Shown: piece by piece, positions 24,084-32,103 of the stretch
Numbering within the stretch: position 1 is the stretch's first letter
Layout of the letters: each line of letters starts with the position of its first letter
Source: Mollicutes bacterium
Lineage (GTDB): Bacteria; Bacillota_I; Bacilli_A; Izemoplasmatales; Izemoplasmataceae
Assembly (NCBI GenBank): GCA_003554735.1
Contig: PWHE01000029.1
Span: 1-32,373, forward strand
Direction: 5' to 3'
Length of the DNA: 32,373 nt
Position numbers and translations under genes: made by a program
Notes under the pieces: generated by a model
Told to the model about the DNA's origin: nothing
The model's input: only the letters and a program-made list of their open reading frames with translations
The model's database searches: none

Positions 24084-24113
24084 AAAAAAAAGACTATTGT
24101 GACTCAAATAGTC
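24084..24113 (-). terminator. Terminator overlapping the gmk stop codon
   Basis: GACTATT (24092-24098) and AATAGTC (24107-24113) form the stem. On the minus strand eight T follow. The gmk TGA stop (24104-24106) lies in the loop, so the last codons of the gene encode the terminator. Confidence 0.88.
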
Positions 24114-24646
24114 TTTTTGATATGTTTGGTATATAGCGTATAAACAGTGCGTGCAAGAGACTTCAAAGAGGCCTTGTTGGTATCGAGCACGTAGTCGATA
24201 TGATCAAGGTTGGCTTTTGTGAAGCGATCACGGTCTTTTTCTATGCGACGTTGGATATCGCGAAGATGGTCGCCGCGGGTTTTCATGCGGCGCGCACGGG
24301 TATGCTCATCCGCTTCGAGATAAAAAAGCACGACGTCACTTCCGAGTTTGGCGTGAAGCACGTTGGCGCCCTTGGGGTCGACGATAAGGACTTTGTCGTC
24401 TTCGGTGTCGCTGAAGGCGGTCCCATAGAGGTTGCCGTTGTATTGTACGGTTTCTATGAATTCGCCACGTGATTGTTTGAGAAGAAAGTCGTCAAGGGTG
24501 AGGAAGTGATAATCCACACCGTCCGATTCGTCTGGACGTATGGGACGGGTCGTGTAGGTGACCATTTTCTGGAAGCGGTACGATTTGATGAGGATTTTGG
24601 CTATTTCCGTTTTACCGCTCGCCGATGCGCCGACCATCACTAGCAT
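24104..24646 (-). CDS. gmk: Guanylate kinase-like protein
   Basis: This 180-residue nucleotide kinase has a P-loop GASASGKT near the N-terminus, the GMP-binding segment YTTRPIRPDESDGVDYHF and YNGNLYGT, all typical of guanylate kinase (GMP to GDP with ATP). It is about 20-25 residues shorter than standard Gmk and starts immediately at the P-loop strand. It may be a paralogue and not the housekeeping enzyme. The start ATG 24646 has GAGGAAGG in front. The gene is monocistronic, between its own extended -10 promoter and the terminator in its stop codon. Confidence 0.85.
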   Translation of the reverse strand: MLVMVGASASGKTEIAKILIKSYRFQKMVTYTTRPIRPDESDGVDYHFLTLDDFLLKQSRGEFIETVQYNGNLYGTAFSDTEDDKVLIVDPKGANVLHAKLGSDVVLFYLEADEHTRARRMKTRGDHLRDIQRRIEKDRDRFTKANLDHIDYVLDTNKASLKSLARTVYTLYTKHIKKTI

Positions 24647-24676
24647 ACAAACACCTTCCTCTCATTTTTCTTAAAA

Positions 24677-24685
24677 ATTGTAACA
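24677..24685 (-). promoter_or_regulatory. Extended -10 promoter of gmk
   Basis: Minus strand TGTTACAAT, five of six in the hexamer plus the TGn extension. A weak TTTCAA lies 17 bases upstream as -35. It lies 31 bases before the gmk start. Confidence 0.55.
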
Positions 24686-24713
24686 AATATCGGCGCCTTT
24701 TGAAAGAGGAATT

Positions 24714-26528
24714 TCAAAGTTTATAAAGTATCACCTTGTCATCAGGGTTCAGTTCATACGGATGTTCATGCAAACCGCCATGGAACAGTTCCACGGTTCC
24801 TTCCCTGACCACGCCGATCGGCATATGTTTTTTGGCGGACGCTTCATAATGACTGATGATGAACGTCTTGGCGTTTTTGAAGGTCAGGGGAAAATCCGCA
24901 TCATAAAGTGTATCCGCGCGTTGAACATGCAAGGACTTGTCATCCGTGGTCGCATCGTTGGGACAAAGGGTAAGCAGATCGTCATAGAAGGACTCTGTTC
25001 GTGGAAAGAGCGCCAGTTTGCCAAGCAGCAAGGAGATGATTTTGTTCGAGATGATCGTGTTGTCGATGTCGAGGTCCTTGATCAGCGCATCATTCTTGGG
25101 GTCGAGCAGTTCGGCGATGATATGGACTCGGTTTTGACCGTGCTTTTTCTTGAGAAACAGAAGACTGTCAATGACCTTCCCGTCCAGCATGGTGTCTTCT
25201 TCGGTATCGTCCGACAATAGCAATACTGTGGTCATATCATCGATACTGAGAGCTTCATGGTTTTTTTTGAGCTGTTCATGCGATGTGTGTTTCAGGGTGA
25301 AGGCGCTTTTATGAAGCGTCTCATAAGCTTTGAATGTTTCTTCGATGTAACGCCGTTTGTTGTTGTGCCCGACAATGATTACCGTCTGATGGTGTTTTTC
25401 TCGCAACGGGTTCAGCTTTAAGGGAACCGTTTCGTGAATAGGGCTTTCCGCTTTTTTCTTCACATGTGAAAAGGAATCCGAAAGGGCAAAGACCATGTCC
25501 CCTTTTTGTTCAAGAGGTACGGCGTGCGTATGGGAAAAAAGGCATGTTTCAAAATCCGTCATATCAAGCGGATAGACTTCCGAACCTTCAAATGAGAAAA
25601 GCGAAAGATAAATGTCTTCAGTATGCTTTTCTATGACGGTCTGGGCCATGATTTGCCCGAGACGCTTGTCGAAACACACGGGGATCAGGGAATAGTTTTT
25701 CAAGGAGTTCACCTTGTCACGCATGGCGAGAATCTTCTCCTTCGTTTCGAAGTCTTTGACCTCGCTGACAATGTTGATTTTCTCTTTGAGTTCCATCTGA
25801 CCGAGCGTAAGCAGGATTTTTATGACATTGAGGTCGCCTGCGCTGAGCGCTGCGTCAATCTTTTCAAAGCGTTCATCGTTCATAACGATGATGGTGCCCG
25901 ATTGAAGGATTGAAGCGTCGCGTAGCTCGCTTTTGTTCAACGGATCGCCTTTTTTGATGAGCACATTGAATGTTTTGAGCTTGTCTTTGGAGACATTTTT
26001 ACTCAGCAAAGCGCTGCGTATTTTTTCTTCCACCGTGCGTTTGTCGACATCCGCAAGAATCAGGACTGTGACCTTGCGGCTTTGGACATATAGCAGATCC
26101 GCCACGAGTTCGGGGACTTTGTTGTTGTAGTTGAGAACGACGATGTGCGCTTTCAGATAGATTTTTCCCGAAGAGTTCTGTTTTTTCTCAAAATAGTCCT
26201 TGAGCGCATTGGTGATCAAGGCGATGATGGTGCCTGAAAAAAGAATGATGCCGATTAAGAGAACCGTGACAGCCAAGAAGAGAGTCTGAGGGTTTTCGAT
26301 TTCGAGGATGGCGTTCGGGGCCAAAAGCCACGTGACACTCCCCAGTGCGAGGGCTTCGAGATACGATGTGAACGTATCGTCAATGATTAAAGCGATCAAG
26401 GCCGCCACAAGCAGTATCACGATGTTTATCGCAAGCATCGTGATAATGATGAATGTTCTGGGCATCCGGTGGGTACGGACGCTCAATGCACTGCGCATAT
26501 TCGATAGTTTCTTCTTCAGTCGTTTCAT
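24714..26528 (-). CDS. Castor/Pollux-type RCK channel-like membrane protein
   Basis: This 604-residue protein has two N-terminal membrane helices (about 25-49 and 82-108) around a short pore-like segment, then two Rossmann-type RCK regions beginning at KAHIVVLNYNN (about 126-136) and TVIIVGHNNKRR (near 390). This layout fits the Castor/Pollux/DMI1-like family of ion channels, whose bacterial members are poorly studied. The pore segment (51-80) shows no K+ channel GYG and no recognisable Castor-like GNH filter, so the ion is unknown. The start ATG 26528 has AAGGAG eight bases upstream. It is transcribed divergently from the alpha/beta hydrolase. Confidence 0.7.
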   Translation of the reverse strand: MKRLKKKLSNMRSALSVRTHRMPRTFIIITMLAINIVILLVAALIALIIDDTFTSYLEALALGSVTWLLAPNAILEIENPQTLFLAVTVLLIGIILFSGTIIALITNALKDYFEKKQNSSGKIYLKAHIVVLNYNNKVPELVADLLYVQSRKVTVLILADVDKRTVEEKIRSALLSKNVSKDKLKTFNVLIKKGDPLNKSELRDASILQSGTIIVMNDERFEKIDAALSAGDLNVIKILLTLGQMELKEKINIVSEVKDFETKEKILAMRDKVNSLKNYSLIPVCFDKRLGQIMAQTVIEKHTEDIYLSLFSFEGSEVYPLDMTDFETCLFSHTHAVPLEQKGDMVFALSDSFSHVKKKAESPIHETVPLKLNPLREKHHQTVIIVGHNNKRRYIEETFKAYETLHKSAFTLKHTSHEQLKKNHEALSIDDMTTVLLLSDDTEEDTMLDGKVIDSLLFLKKKHGQNRVHIIAELLDPKNDALIKDLDIDNTIISNKIISLLLGKLALFPRTESFYDDLLTLCPNDATTDDKSLHVQRADTLYDADFPLTFKNAKTFIISHYEASAKKHMPIGVVREGTVELFHGGLHEHPYELNPDDKVILYKL

Positions 26529-26548
26529 GCAATCAACTCCTTACCGTC

Positions 26549-26554
26549 ATTATA
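26549..26554 (-). promoter_or_regulatory. -10 element of the RCK channel gene
   Basis: Perfect TATAAT on the minus strand, 20 bases before the gene start. No good -35 hexamer; the leader would be very short. Confidence 0.5.
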
Positions 26555-26574
26555 CATTACTGTGACCGCTTAAA

Positions 26575-26603
26575 TTGCATGAAATTGCATTTCGTAATAT
26601 AAT
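26575..26603 (+). promoter_or_regulatory. Promoter of the alpha/beta hydrolase gene
   Basis: -35 TTGCAT (26575-26580), 17-base spacer, -10 TATAAT (26598-26603). Transcription would begin near 26610, about 23 bases before the ATG. It is back-to-back with the promoter of the channel gene. Confidence 0.8.
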
Positions 26604-26632
26604 GAAAGCAGACTGAAAAGAAGGTGATGCAG

Positions 26633-27538
26633 ATGGCAGAGATAAAAATGAACACGATTGAGATTGATACCGGCGAGAAACTCTTCTACCGCGAACGTGC
26701 CGGTGAAGGCACGCCGCTAGTGATGATTCATGGGAATCTTTTCTCTAGCGTCATTTTTGAGACCTTGATCGGACGCCTCGACGATTCATTGCACGTGGTC
26801 GCACCGGATATGCGCGGTTTCGGAAAGTCCACCTACAACCAAAAAGCCGACCGTGTGGAAACGTACGCCGAGGACATCAAAGCGTTCATCAACTCGATGG
26901 GGTTTGATAAAGTCCATCTTCTCGGAATGGATTTCGGCGGTTTGATCGCCATGCGTCTGGGGGTCGATGAACCGGACATGATCGAGAAAATGATTCTGCT
27001 CTCCTCGTACAGTGTCGCCGGAAGACCCATTAGAAAGCGCGCGCTCGGCGGACTGATCAAGACCAAAAGCATGATCCGGACCACAGAAGCGATGAAGGAA
27101 TACATCAAGCCTGTCGAGAAATATAAGGCGAACAGACAGCAATGGTTCATCAAACAAATGCTCAACAAGGACATTTTTACCGTTGATAAGCCTAATGACA
27201 GGGCTGAAGAGAAATTCATCGAAGCCTTCATCCAGCAACGCAATCTTGCTGAGGTCTATATCGCCATCACCTACTTCAACATTTTCAGTGACGAAAACGG
27301 TGTGGTGGACGGCGAAAATGTCGCCAAGGATTTGAACATGCCGATTCTTAATCTTCACGGGGATAAAAACGAAGCGGTCCCCGTAGGCGTCGCGAAGTTC
27401 AACGAACGCGCGATCGGAAAGAATGTCGAAACCCATATCATGAACGGCGTGTCCCACGTTCCTTTCATTGATGATGAAAAGGCGACCGGTGATTATATCA
27501 AGGTGTTTTTGGCGAAAAATCATGATAAAAGAAAGTGA
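26633..27538 (+). CDS. Alpha/beta hydrolase with Asp nucleophile
   Basis: This 301-residue alpha/beta hydrolase has the oxyanion motif HGN (33-35), a nucleophile elbow G98-M-D100-F-G102, a catalytic acid D244 in LHGDKNE and a catalytic H275 in GVSHVPF. The nucleophile is Asp rather than Ser. This is the arrangement of haloalkane dehalogenases and epoxide hydrolases, and HGN fits the dehalogenase type better than HGxP. Other lineages with Asp at this place exist, so the substrate is open. The start ATG 26633 is chosen because AGAAGGTG lies six bases upstream; GTG and ATG at 26624 and 26627 are too close to that site. It is the only plus-strand gene of the window, and its stop codon lies in its terminator. 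Confidence 0.85.
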   Translation: MAEIKMNTIEIDTGEKLFYRERAGEGTPLVMIHGNLFSSVIFETLIGRLDDSLHVVAPDMRGFGKSTYNQKADRVETYAEDIKAFINSMGFDKVHLLGMDFGGLIAMRLGVDEPDMIEKMILLSSYSVAGRPIRKRALGGLIKTKSMIRTTEAMKEYIKPVEKYKANRQQWFIKQMLNKDIFTVDKPNDRAEEKFIEAFIQQRNLAEVYIAITYFNIFSDENGVVDGENVAKDLNMPILNLHGDKNEAVPVGVAKFNERAIGKNVETHIMNGVSHVPFIDDEKATGDYIKVFLAKNHDKRK

Positions 27539-27562
27539 GAATCCGCGGATTCTCACTTTTTT
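27535..27562 (+). terminator. Terminator of the hydrolase gene, perfect palindrome
   Basis: GTGAGAATCC-GC-GGATTCTCAC (27535-27556) is fully self-complementary and followed by TTTTTT. The TGA stop lies inside the left arm. On the other strand TTTCTTTTATC follows, so it may also stop transcription coming from the BCCT gene. Confidence 0.9.
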
Positions 27563-27732
27563 ATGTTTGTTCGACGGTGTATGGGGTCACTCAGTATCGA
27601 AGTGATGTAACCATGAAACAATTTTTGAAAAACAATCATCATCCATTGTCTTCATGGAAACACCTTGCCAATCAACCCTTTGGAATAATGATGGGCTTGA
27701 CGCCAATCAACACCTGAATGCAAGGGTTTTTC

Positions 27733-29451
27733 TTATTTCGTATCGATTACGATGTCTTCTTCTTCAATGATTTCTCTCACTTTACGGACGTCCCTGCGGT
27801 ATTGTTGCCTGCGATACGTCGATTGTAGGCTGAACAGCAGCAATATGCTCATGAAGAAGAGAACGATCGCGAAAGGCAATCCGCTGATTATGACGGCGTT
27901 TTGAAGTGACGCAAGCGCTTGTTCGCCACCAATGATCAGCAACAATGCGGCGATGAACCCCTCCATCGCGGCCCAAAAAACCCGCTGACGGGATTTCGTC
28001 TCCGTCTTTCCGCCCGAGGTGATGGCGTTGACGACCACCGAACCGGAGTCCGACGAGGTAATGAAGAAAAAGGTGACGAGCAGCGTTGCGACCACCGAGA
28101 GCAGGACAACAAAGAGGCCGCCGAAGAAGGCGAAATCGATCTCTTGGAACATGGCGAACATGCCGACGGGAAGGTCGTCGGAAACGATATTGAAGAGGCC
28201 GCCGCCCATGCGTTCATTGACCTTGAAGGCGGTTCCGCCAAATACGGAAAGCCAGAAAAAGCTCAGCAGTGAAGGGATGAGCAATACCGCGGTAATCAGT
28301 TCACGGATGCTACGCCCTTTGGAGACTCTGGCGATGAACATGCCCACAAAGGGACTCCATGAAATCCACCAGGCCCAGTAGAAAATGGTCCAGTTTCCCT
28401 GCCATTCACGACCGCCACCGGCGCTTTCATCGAATGAAAGGAACATGGTCGCGTTCATGAAATCGCCGAGATAGGCTCCGAGTGACGTCGCGAAGAGCCT
28501 TAGGATATAAAGTGTCGGCCCAAAGATGAGAACAAGAATCATGAATGTCGCGGCGATCCGCATGTTCATCTCGGATAAAATACGGACCCCTTTCTTGATT
28601 CCCGTGATGATAGAAATGCTGGCTACGGCAGTGATTGCGATAATCAAAATGACTTGCACTGTCACACTGAAAGGGATGCCGACCAGGAATTCAAGACCGC
28701 TGTTCATCTGCTGGACACCCAGGCCAAGCGAGGTGGCGAGACCGAAAAGCGTCGCAAGAACAGCCAGCAGGTCGATCACATCGCCAAGACGGCCGAACAC
28801 TCTTTCTTTGAAAAGCGGATAGAAAATCGAGCGCAGGGATAAAGGAAGTTTCTTATTGTAGGCGAAATAGGAAAGCGACAGCGCCATGATCGCATAGATG
28901 GCCCAGGGATGAAGTCCCCAGTGCAAAAATGTCGAAGCCATTGCGCTGACGGCGGTATTGTCCCCTTCGTAGATCGGAGGGAAATCCATGCTGTGTGTCA
29001 GTGGTTCACTGACGGCATAGAACATCAGACCGATCCCCATACCGGCGCTTATCAGCATTGAATACCAGGCGAAATTGCTGAATTCGGGCTTGCTTTTGAG
29101 GCCGCCGATACGCACTCTTCCGAGTTTTGAAAAAGCCAGGTACAAACCGAGGATGATAAAGAAGTTCGTTGAGAAGATGAACACCCAGTCAAAATAATCG
29201 ACAATGAAAGCGGTGCCTCGCTCAAATACCTCGAACGCGGTTGGCAGTCCGAACAGACCGATATTTGTGATAATGGTATAAATCGTCAATAAAAACACTA
29301 AAATGATCGCGATAAAGGAGACAAAAGGATTCAGATCGAAGCCCCAGCGTTTGAAATTCCGGCTGTAAAGCATCTCCTCCAGTGTTTCGCTCATGATTTG
29401 CTCTTCTTTTTTGCGTTTGCGTTCCTGTTTGTCTTTCGGCATAAGTAACAC
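27733..29451 (-). CDS. BCCT-family transporter (glycine betaine/choline type)
   Basis: This protein of about 572 residues has 12 predicted membrane helices and belongs to the betaine/choline/carnitine transporter family. The family signatures are GMGIGLMFYAVSEP and the Trp-rich helix YWAWWISWSPFVGMF, followed by IARVSKGRSIRE. Both termini are charged and cytoplasmic: a Lys/Arg-rich N-terminus (about 1-20) and an acidic C-terminal tail. It probably imports glycine betaine or a related compound as osmolyte, driven by Na+ (inference from family). The start is placed at GTG 29451, with AGGA five bases upstream; ATG 29442 is an alternative with poorer spacing. Confidence 0.92.
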   Translation of the reverse strand: MLLMPKDKQERKRKKEEQIMSETLEEMLYSRNFKRWGFDLNPFVSFIAIILVFLLTIYTIITNIGLFGLPTAFEVFERGTAFIVDYFDWVFIFSTNFFIILGLYLAFSKLGRVRIGGLKSKPEFSNFAWYSMLISAGMGIGLMFYAVSEPLTHSMDFPPIYEGDNTAVSAMASTFLHWGLHPWAIYAIMALSLSYFAYNKKLPLSLRSIFYPLFKERVFGRLGDVIDLLAVLATLFGLATSLGLGVQQMNSGLEFLVGIPFSVTVQVILIIAITAVASISIITGIKKGVRILSEMNMRIAATFMILVLIFGPTLYILRLFATSLGAYLGDFMNATMFLSFDESAGGGREWQGNWTIFYWAWWISWSPFVGMFIARVSKGRSIRELITAVLLIPSLLSFFWLSVFGGTAFKVNERMGGGLFNIVSDDLPVGMFAMFQEIDFAFFGGLFVVLLSVVATLLVTFFFITSSDSGSVVVNAITSGGKTETKSRQRVFWAAMEGFIAALLLIIGGEQALASLQNAVIISGLPFAIVLFFMSILLLFSLQSTYRRQQYRRDVRKVREIIEEEDIVIDTK

Positions 29452-29517
29452 TTCTTTCCTAAGGTAATTTTAGTACAAGGTATATTCTATCGTTGATTAT
29501 AAAAGATATCAAGGGTT

Positions 29518-30045
29518 TTATTTCAGCAATTTGGTCGCCTGAAACTGATGAGTGGCCCCGTGAGATTTGAGAATGCTTCGGACCAGTACGATTCGGTCGA
29601 ATGTCACTGTGATTGTTTCCGGTTCCGACGCGTCGTCTTTTTCTTTTTCATGGTCCGCTTTGTATCGTCTTGCGAGTGTGATATGCGGTTTGAACGTTCG
29701 CCGGTCGGGTTGGATGCCGATGCCGGCAATCGTGTCAACCAGGTCTTTTCTCAGTTTGATGAGATTGCTGTCGTGAAAGGCTTCAAGTGCGAGAATCTGA
29801 CCTTTTCGCACCTTGAAGACACTTGGTTTCATCGCAAGCGTAAAGGGCGTTGCGGGCAATGCGTTCACGATGTTCTTCAACGACTCGAGTTGCCCGCTTT
29901 CGATATCACCAAGAAAATTGAGGGTCAGATGCAATTGTTTGTCTTCAACAAACTTCCCCTCCGCGTTCGCTTGGTAGGCATCACGCATATGTGCAATGTT
30001 TTTGAGCGACGCCTTGTCCGGATACAGCGCGATGAATAGTCTCAT
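29518..30045 (-). CDS. thpR: RNA 2',3'-cyclic phosphodiesterase / 2'-5' RNA ligase-like protein
   Basis: This 175-residue protein of the 2H phosphoesterase superfamily has two HxTx motifs: H39-L-T41 (HLTLNFLG) and H121-I-T123 (HITLARR). These are the catalytic pair of ThpR/LigT, which opens 2',3'-cyclic phosphates on RNA and can ligate tRNA halves. Length is normal. The start ATG 30045 has AAGGAGG ten bases upstream. It is followed by the BCCT gene and preceded by the lipoprotein gene, without apparent functional link. Confidence 0.93.
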   Translation of the reverse strand: MRLFIALYPDKASLKNIAHMRDAYQANAEGKFVEDKQLHLTLNFLGDIESGQLESLKNIVNALPATPFTLAMKPSVFKVRKGQILALEAFHDSNLIKLRKDLVDTIAGIGIQPDRRTFKPHITLARRYKADHEKEKDDASEPETITVTFDRIVLVRSILKSHGATHQFQATKLLK

Positions 30046-30070
30046 TTCTTCCAGTCCTCCTTTTTTATGG

Positions 30071-30099
30071 AAGAAGCGCCGATTGCTTCGGCGCTTCTT
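30071..30099. terminator. Strong hairpin between lipoprotein and thpR genes
   Basis: An 11-bp stem AAGAAGCGCCG/CGGCGCTTCTT with a 7-base loop, starting 11 bases after the lipoprotein stop. A T-rich tail (CTTTCTTTAT) is present only on the plus strand; the minus side continues CCATAAAA. It may still stop or stabilise the lipoprotein mRNA. Confidence 0.45.
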
Positions 30100-30109
30100 T
30101 CTTTATCCG

Positions 30110-32038
30110 TCAATCGGGTGTGACGGTGGCAAGGACGGTTTCTTTCAAATGATTCAAGAAGCCGACCATGTCCATAGCCTCCTCATCGACAAGTGAAAGG
30201 TAATCGTCAACGGCGCTTTCGCGAGTTTCAGGCGGTTCTGCCATCAATGCCTGGAGGATTTCAAAATCCAAAGGCTCAAAGAACAGCGGTTCGCCGTCAT
30301 AGCCTGCCATGTTCAGCGTGATGACTCTGCCATCAGACGTATCGAGTGTGACGGTGCTTGATTCCATATCGAAAAACGGCACGTCAATATTTATGGAATA
30401 CTCGTCCTGCAGCGCATTGAGGGTGTGAGTGCCGTCGGGCACCGTTTCATTTTCATGGACCTGTTTTCCGATTTCCACGCTTTGGTTGAGGATGAGGACT
30501 TGCATGACTTCTTCTGCGATTTCCACCAGATTGCGTGAGCCTTCGATCTCAACGATGGCTTCGCTTTCATGCCAATGCATGGAAAGCGCGAAGGTCGGCA
30601 ACGTCAGCTCTTCCTTGCTTTCGAGTGAGGCGATAAGATTACTGAAATCAATACCCGTTTCCATCGCTTCTAGGGTGTAGGGATTGTGGCGGATGGTGAT
30701 GACAATGTCGCCCAGGGTATCGATGAAGTCAAGTATCGCCTTGTATTCATCAGTCTCGACAGCATCTTCATAAGGTGGCGCATCCGGATCGATCAACAAG
30801 CTTACAAGCGCATGAATTTCGGGTGTAATGTCTACGAAGATGCTTTTCATCGCTTCACTGTCGAGTGTGATGGCTGTGAGGAGAACGCTTGGACCGTCCA
30901 TTTCAAGCGTGATGTCCAACCCATCGACGGCTTCGAGGTAATCGAGCGTCAAGACCCGCTGCAAAGAAACCAGTATCGAAAGCGTTTCATCCAGAGCGCC
31001 TTCTTCCAGGCCCATCTCCGCGGTGAGCATATCGATGAGAATCGGCATGATGTCATCGTTAAACTCTTCGATCAGTATTTTCGGGACAGCAAGATGGACA
31101 TAGCCGTCTTGAACATCGAACATCTCCCGAACGTCGAGCATATCCTCAATGCTTTCATCCATGACATCCAGCAGCGTATCGACATTGAGTATGAATGTGA
31201 CCATCGTCGCGGTCTCTTCCACCAGGAACATCAGATCCAGGTCGATGTCCAGGTCATCCCGGTGCAGGTGCAGATGGAACATCGTGGTCGTCACCCCGCC
31301 CAGGACGCGTTCATGGACCGACAAGGTCACATCGGTCGTCACGACGGTTTCAGGACTGTTCACCATCGTTTCGCTCATGCTCATCGCAATACGCATCGTG
31401 GATTCGTTCGCGTCGTCCATAGTGCCGAGCATAGGTTGAAGGTGGGCAAGATCATTGTCGAAGTTGGCGATGATTGTTTGGATCGCCCATTCGGCGATGG
31501 TCTGATAGACCGCCTTGATGGACATATCGGCGTCAGCCGCGAACGAAAGGGTCGATTGATCGCCAAGAACGTTTTCTGTGCTTTCATCGATCCAATGGAG
31601 GAAAATGTGGTCTGTGATGTCGTGGGCGTTCACCGTGACAGTCGTTCCCTTCGTGACGCTTCCCGTAGGAGACAGCGTGTAGGTAAACCCGGGCGTATCA
31701 CTGGAAAGCGTGATGGTCACCATGTCGTTGTCGGTGGGTATGGCCTCATAGACGGCGCGTAGCACGCGATCGGTCGATGCTGTGAAGGTATGCTCCCGGT
31801 TTTCAGAAAAAACCGTGTTGTCGGTCACATCTAACCAGTGCACAAACTGTTGGCCTTCAACTTCGGATGCGGTGATGGTCACTTCCGCACCGACTTCGAT
31901 GGCGCCTTCGGGTGTGATGCTCAAGGTTGCCTGCTCAATGTTGCTTTCGAGTTCAACGGAAACCGTTCGGGCACGCCCGCATGCAGTGAGAGTGAATATT
32001 ACGAGAAGAATCATCATGAAGCCAAACAACTTCTTCAT
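30110..32038 (-). CDS. Large lipoprotein with two InlB B-repeat-like domains
   Basis: This 642-residue exported protein has a signal peptide ending in the lipobox LTAC, so C20 would be lipidated and the protein anchored to the outer face of the membrane. Two tandem repeats of about 75 residues follow (about 25-98 and 105-178). Each has an aromatic HW motif (FVHWLD, FLHWID) and ends with RAVYE or KAVYQ, like the bacterial InlB B-repeat family. The remaining 460 residues are acidic, rich in M, I, L and T, without recognisable motif or membrane helix. The start ATG 32038 has AAAGGAG eight bases upstream. The function is unknown; surface binding is a guess from the repeats. Confidence 0.85.
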   Translation of the reverse strand: MKKLFGFMMILLVIFTLTACGRARTVSVELESNIEQATLSITPEGAIEVGAEVTITASEVEGQQFVHWLDVTDNTVFSENREHTFTASTDRVLRAVYEAIPTDNDMVTITLSSDTPGFTYTLSPTGSVTKGTTVTVNAHDITDHIFLHWIDESTENVLGDQSTLSFAADADMSIKAVYQTIAEWAIQTIIANFDNDLAHLQPMLGTMDDANESTMRIAMSMSETMVNSPETVVTTDVTLSVHERVLGGVTTTMFHLHLHRDDLDIDLDLMFLVEETATMVTFILNVDTLLDVMDESIEDMLDVREMFDVQDGYVHLAVPKILIEEFNDDIMPILIDMLTAEMGLEEGALDETLSILVSLQRVLTLDYLEAVDGLDITLEMDGPSVLLTAITLDSEAMKSIFVDITPEIHALVSLLIDPDAPPYEDAVETDEYKAILDFIDTLGDIVITIRHNPYTLEAMETGIDFSNLIASLESKEELTLPTFALSMHWHESEAIVEIEGSRNLVEIAEEVMQVLILNQSVEIGKQVHENETVPDGTHTLNALQDEYSINIDVPFFDMESSTVTLDTSDGRVITLNMAGYDGEPLFFEPLDFEILQALMAEPPETRESAVDDYLSLVDEEAMDMVGFLNHLKETVLATVTPD

Positions 32039-32068
32039 TCACAGCACTCCTTTTATCCATGAACTTCC

Positions 32069-32089
32069 CCGCCCCTTCTCAGGGGGCGG
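32069..32089. other. GC-rich hairpin upstream of the lipoprotein gene
   Basis: CCGCCCC (32069-32075) and GGGGCGG (32083-32089) form a 7-bp G/C stem between the acidic gene and the lipoprotein gene. No T-tract follows on the minus strand. It may be an attenuator, an mRNA processing element, or a weak terminator. Confidence 0.4.
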
Positions 32090-32103
32090 AGAGATTGGAT
32101 CGC

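Noticed and set aside
27613-27717. 34-residue small ORF (MKQFLKNNHHPL...) on the plus strand
   Set aside because: Start has only a weak GAAGTGATG site, it comes after a strong terminator, and the sequence shows no signal or membrane helix. Not enough support for a gene.
30686-31762. 358-codon open frame on the plus strand
   Set aside because: Antisense to the lipoprotein gene; composition is rich in H, D and R as expected from the reverse complement of an acidic protein gene.
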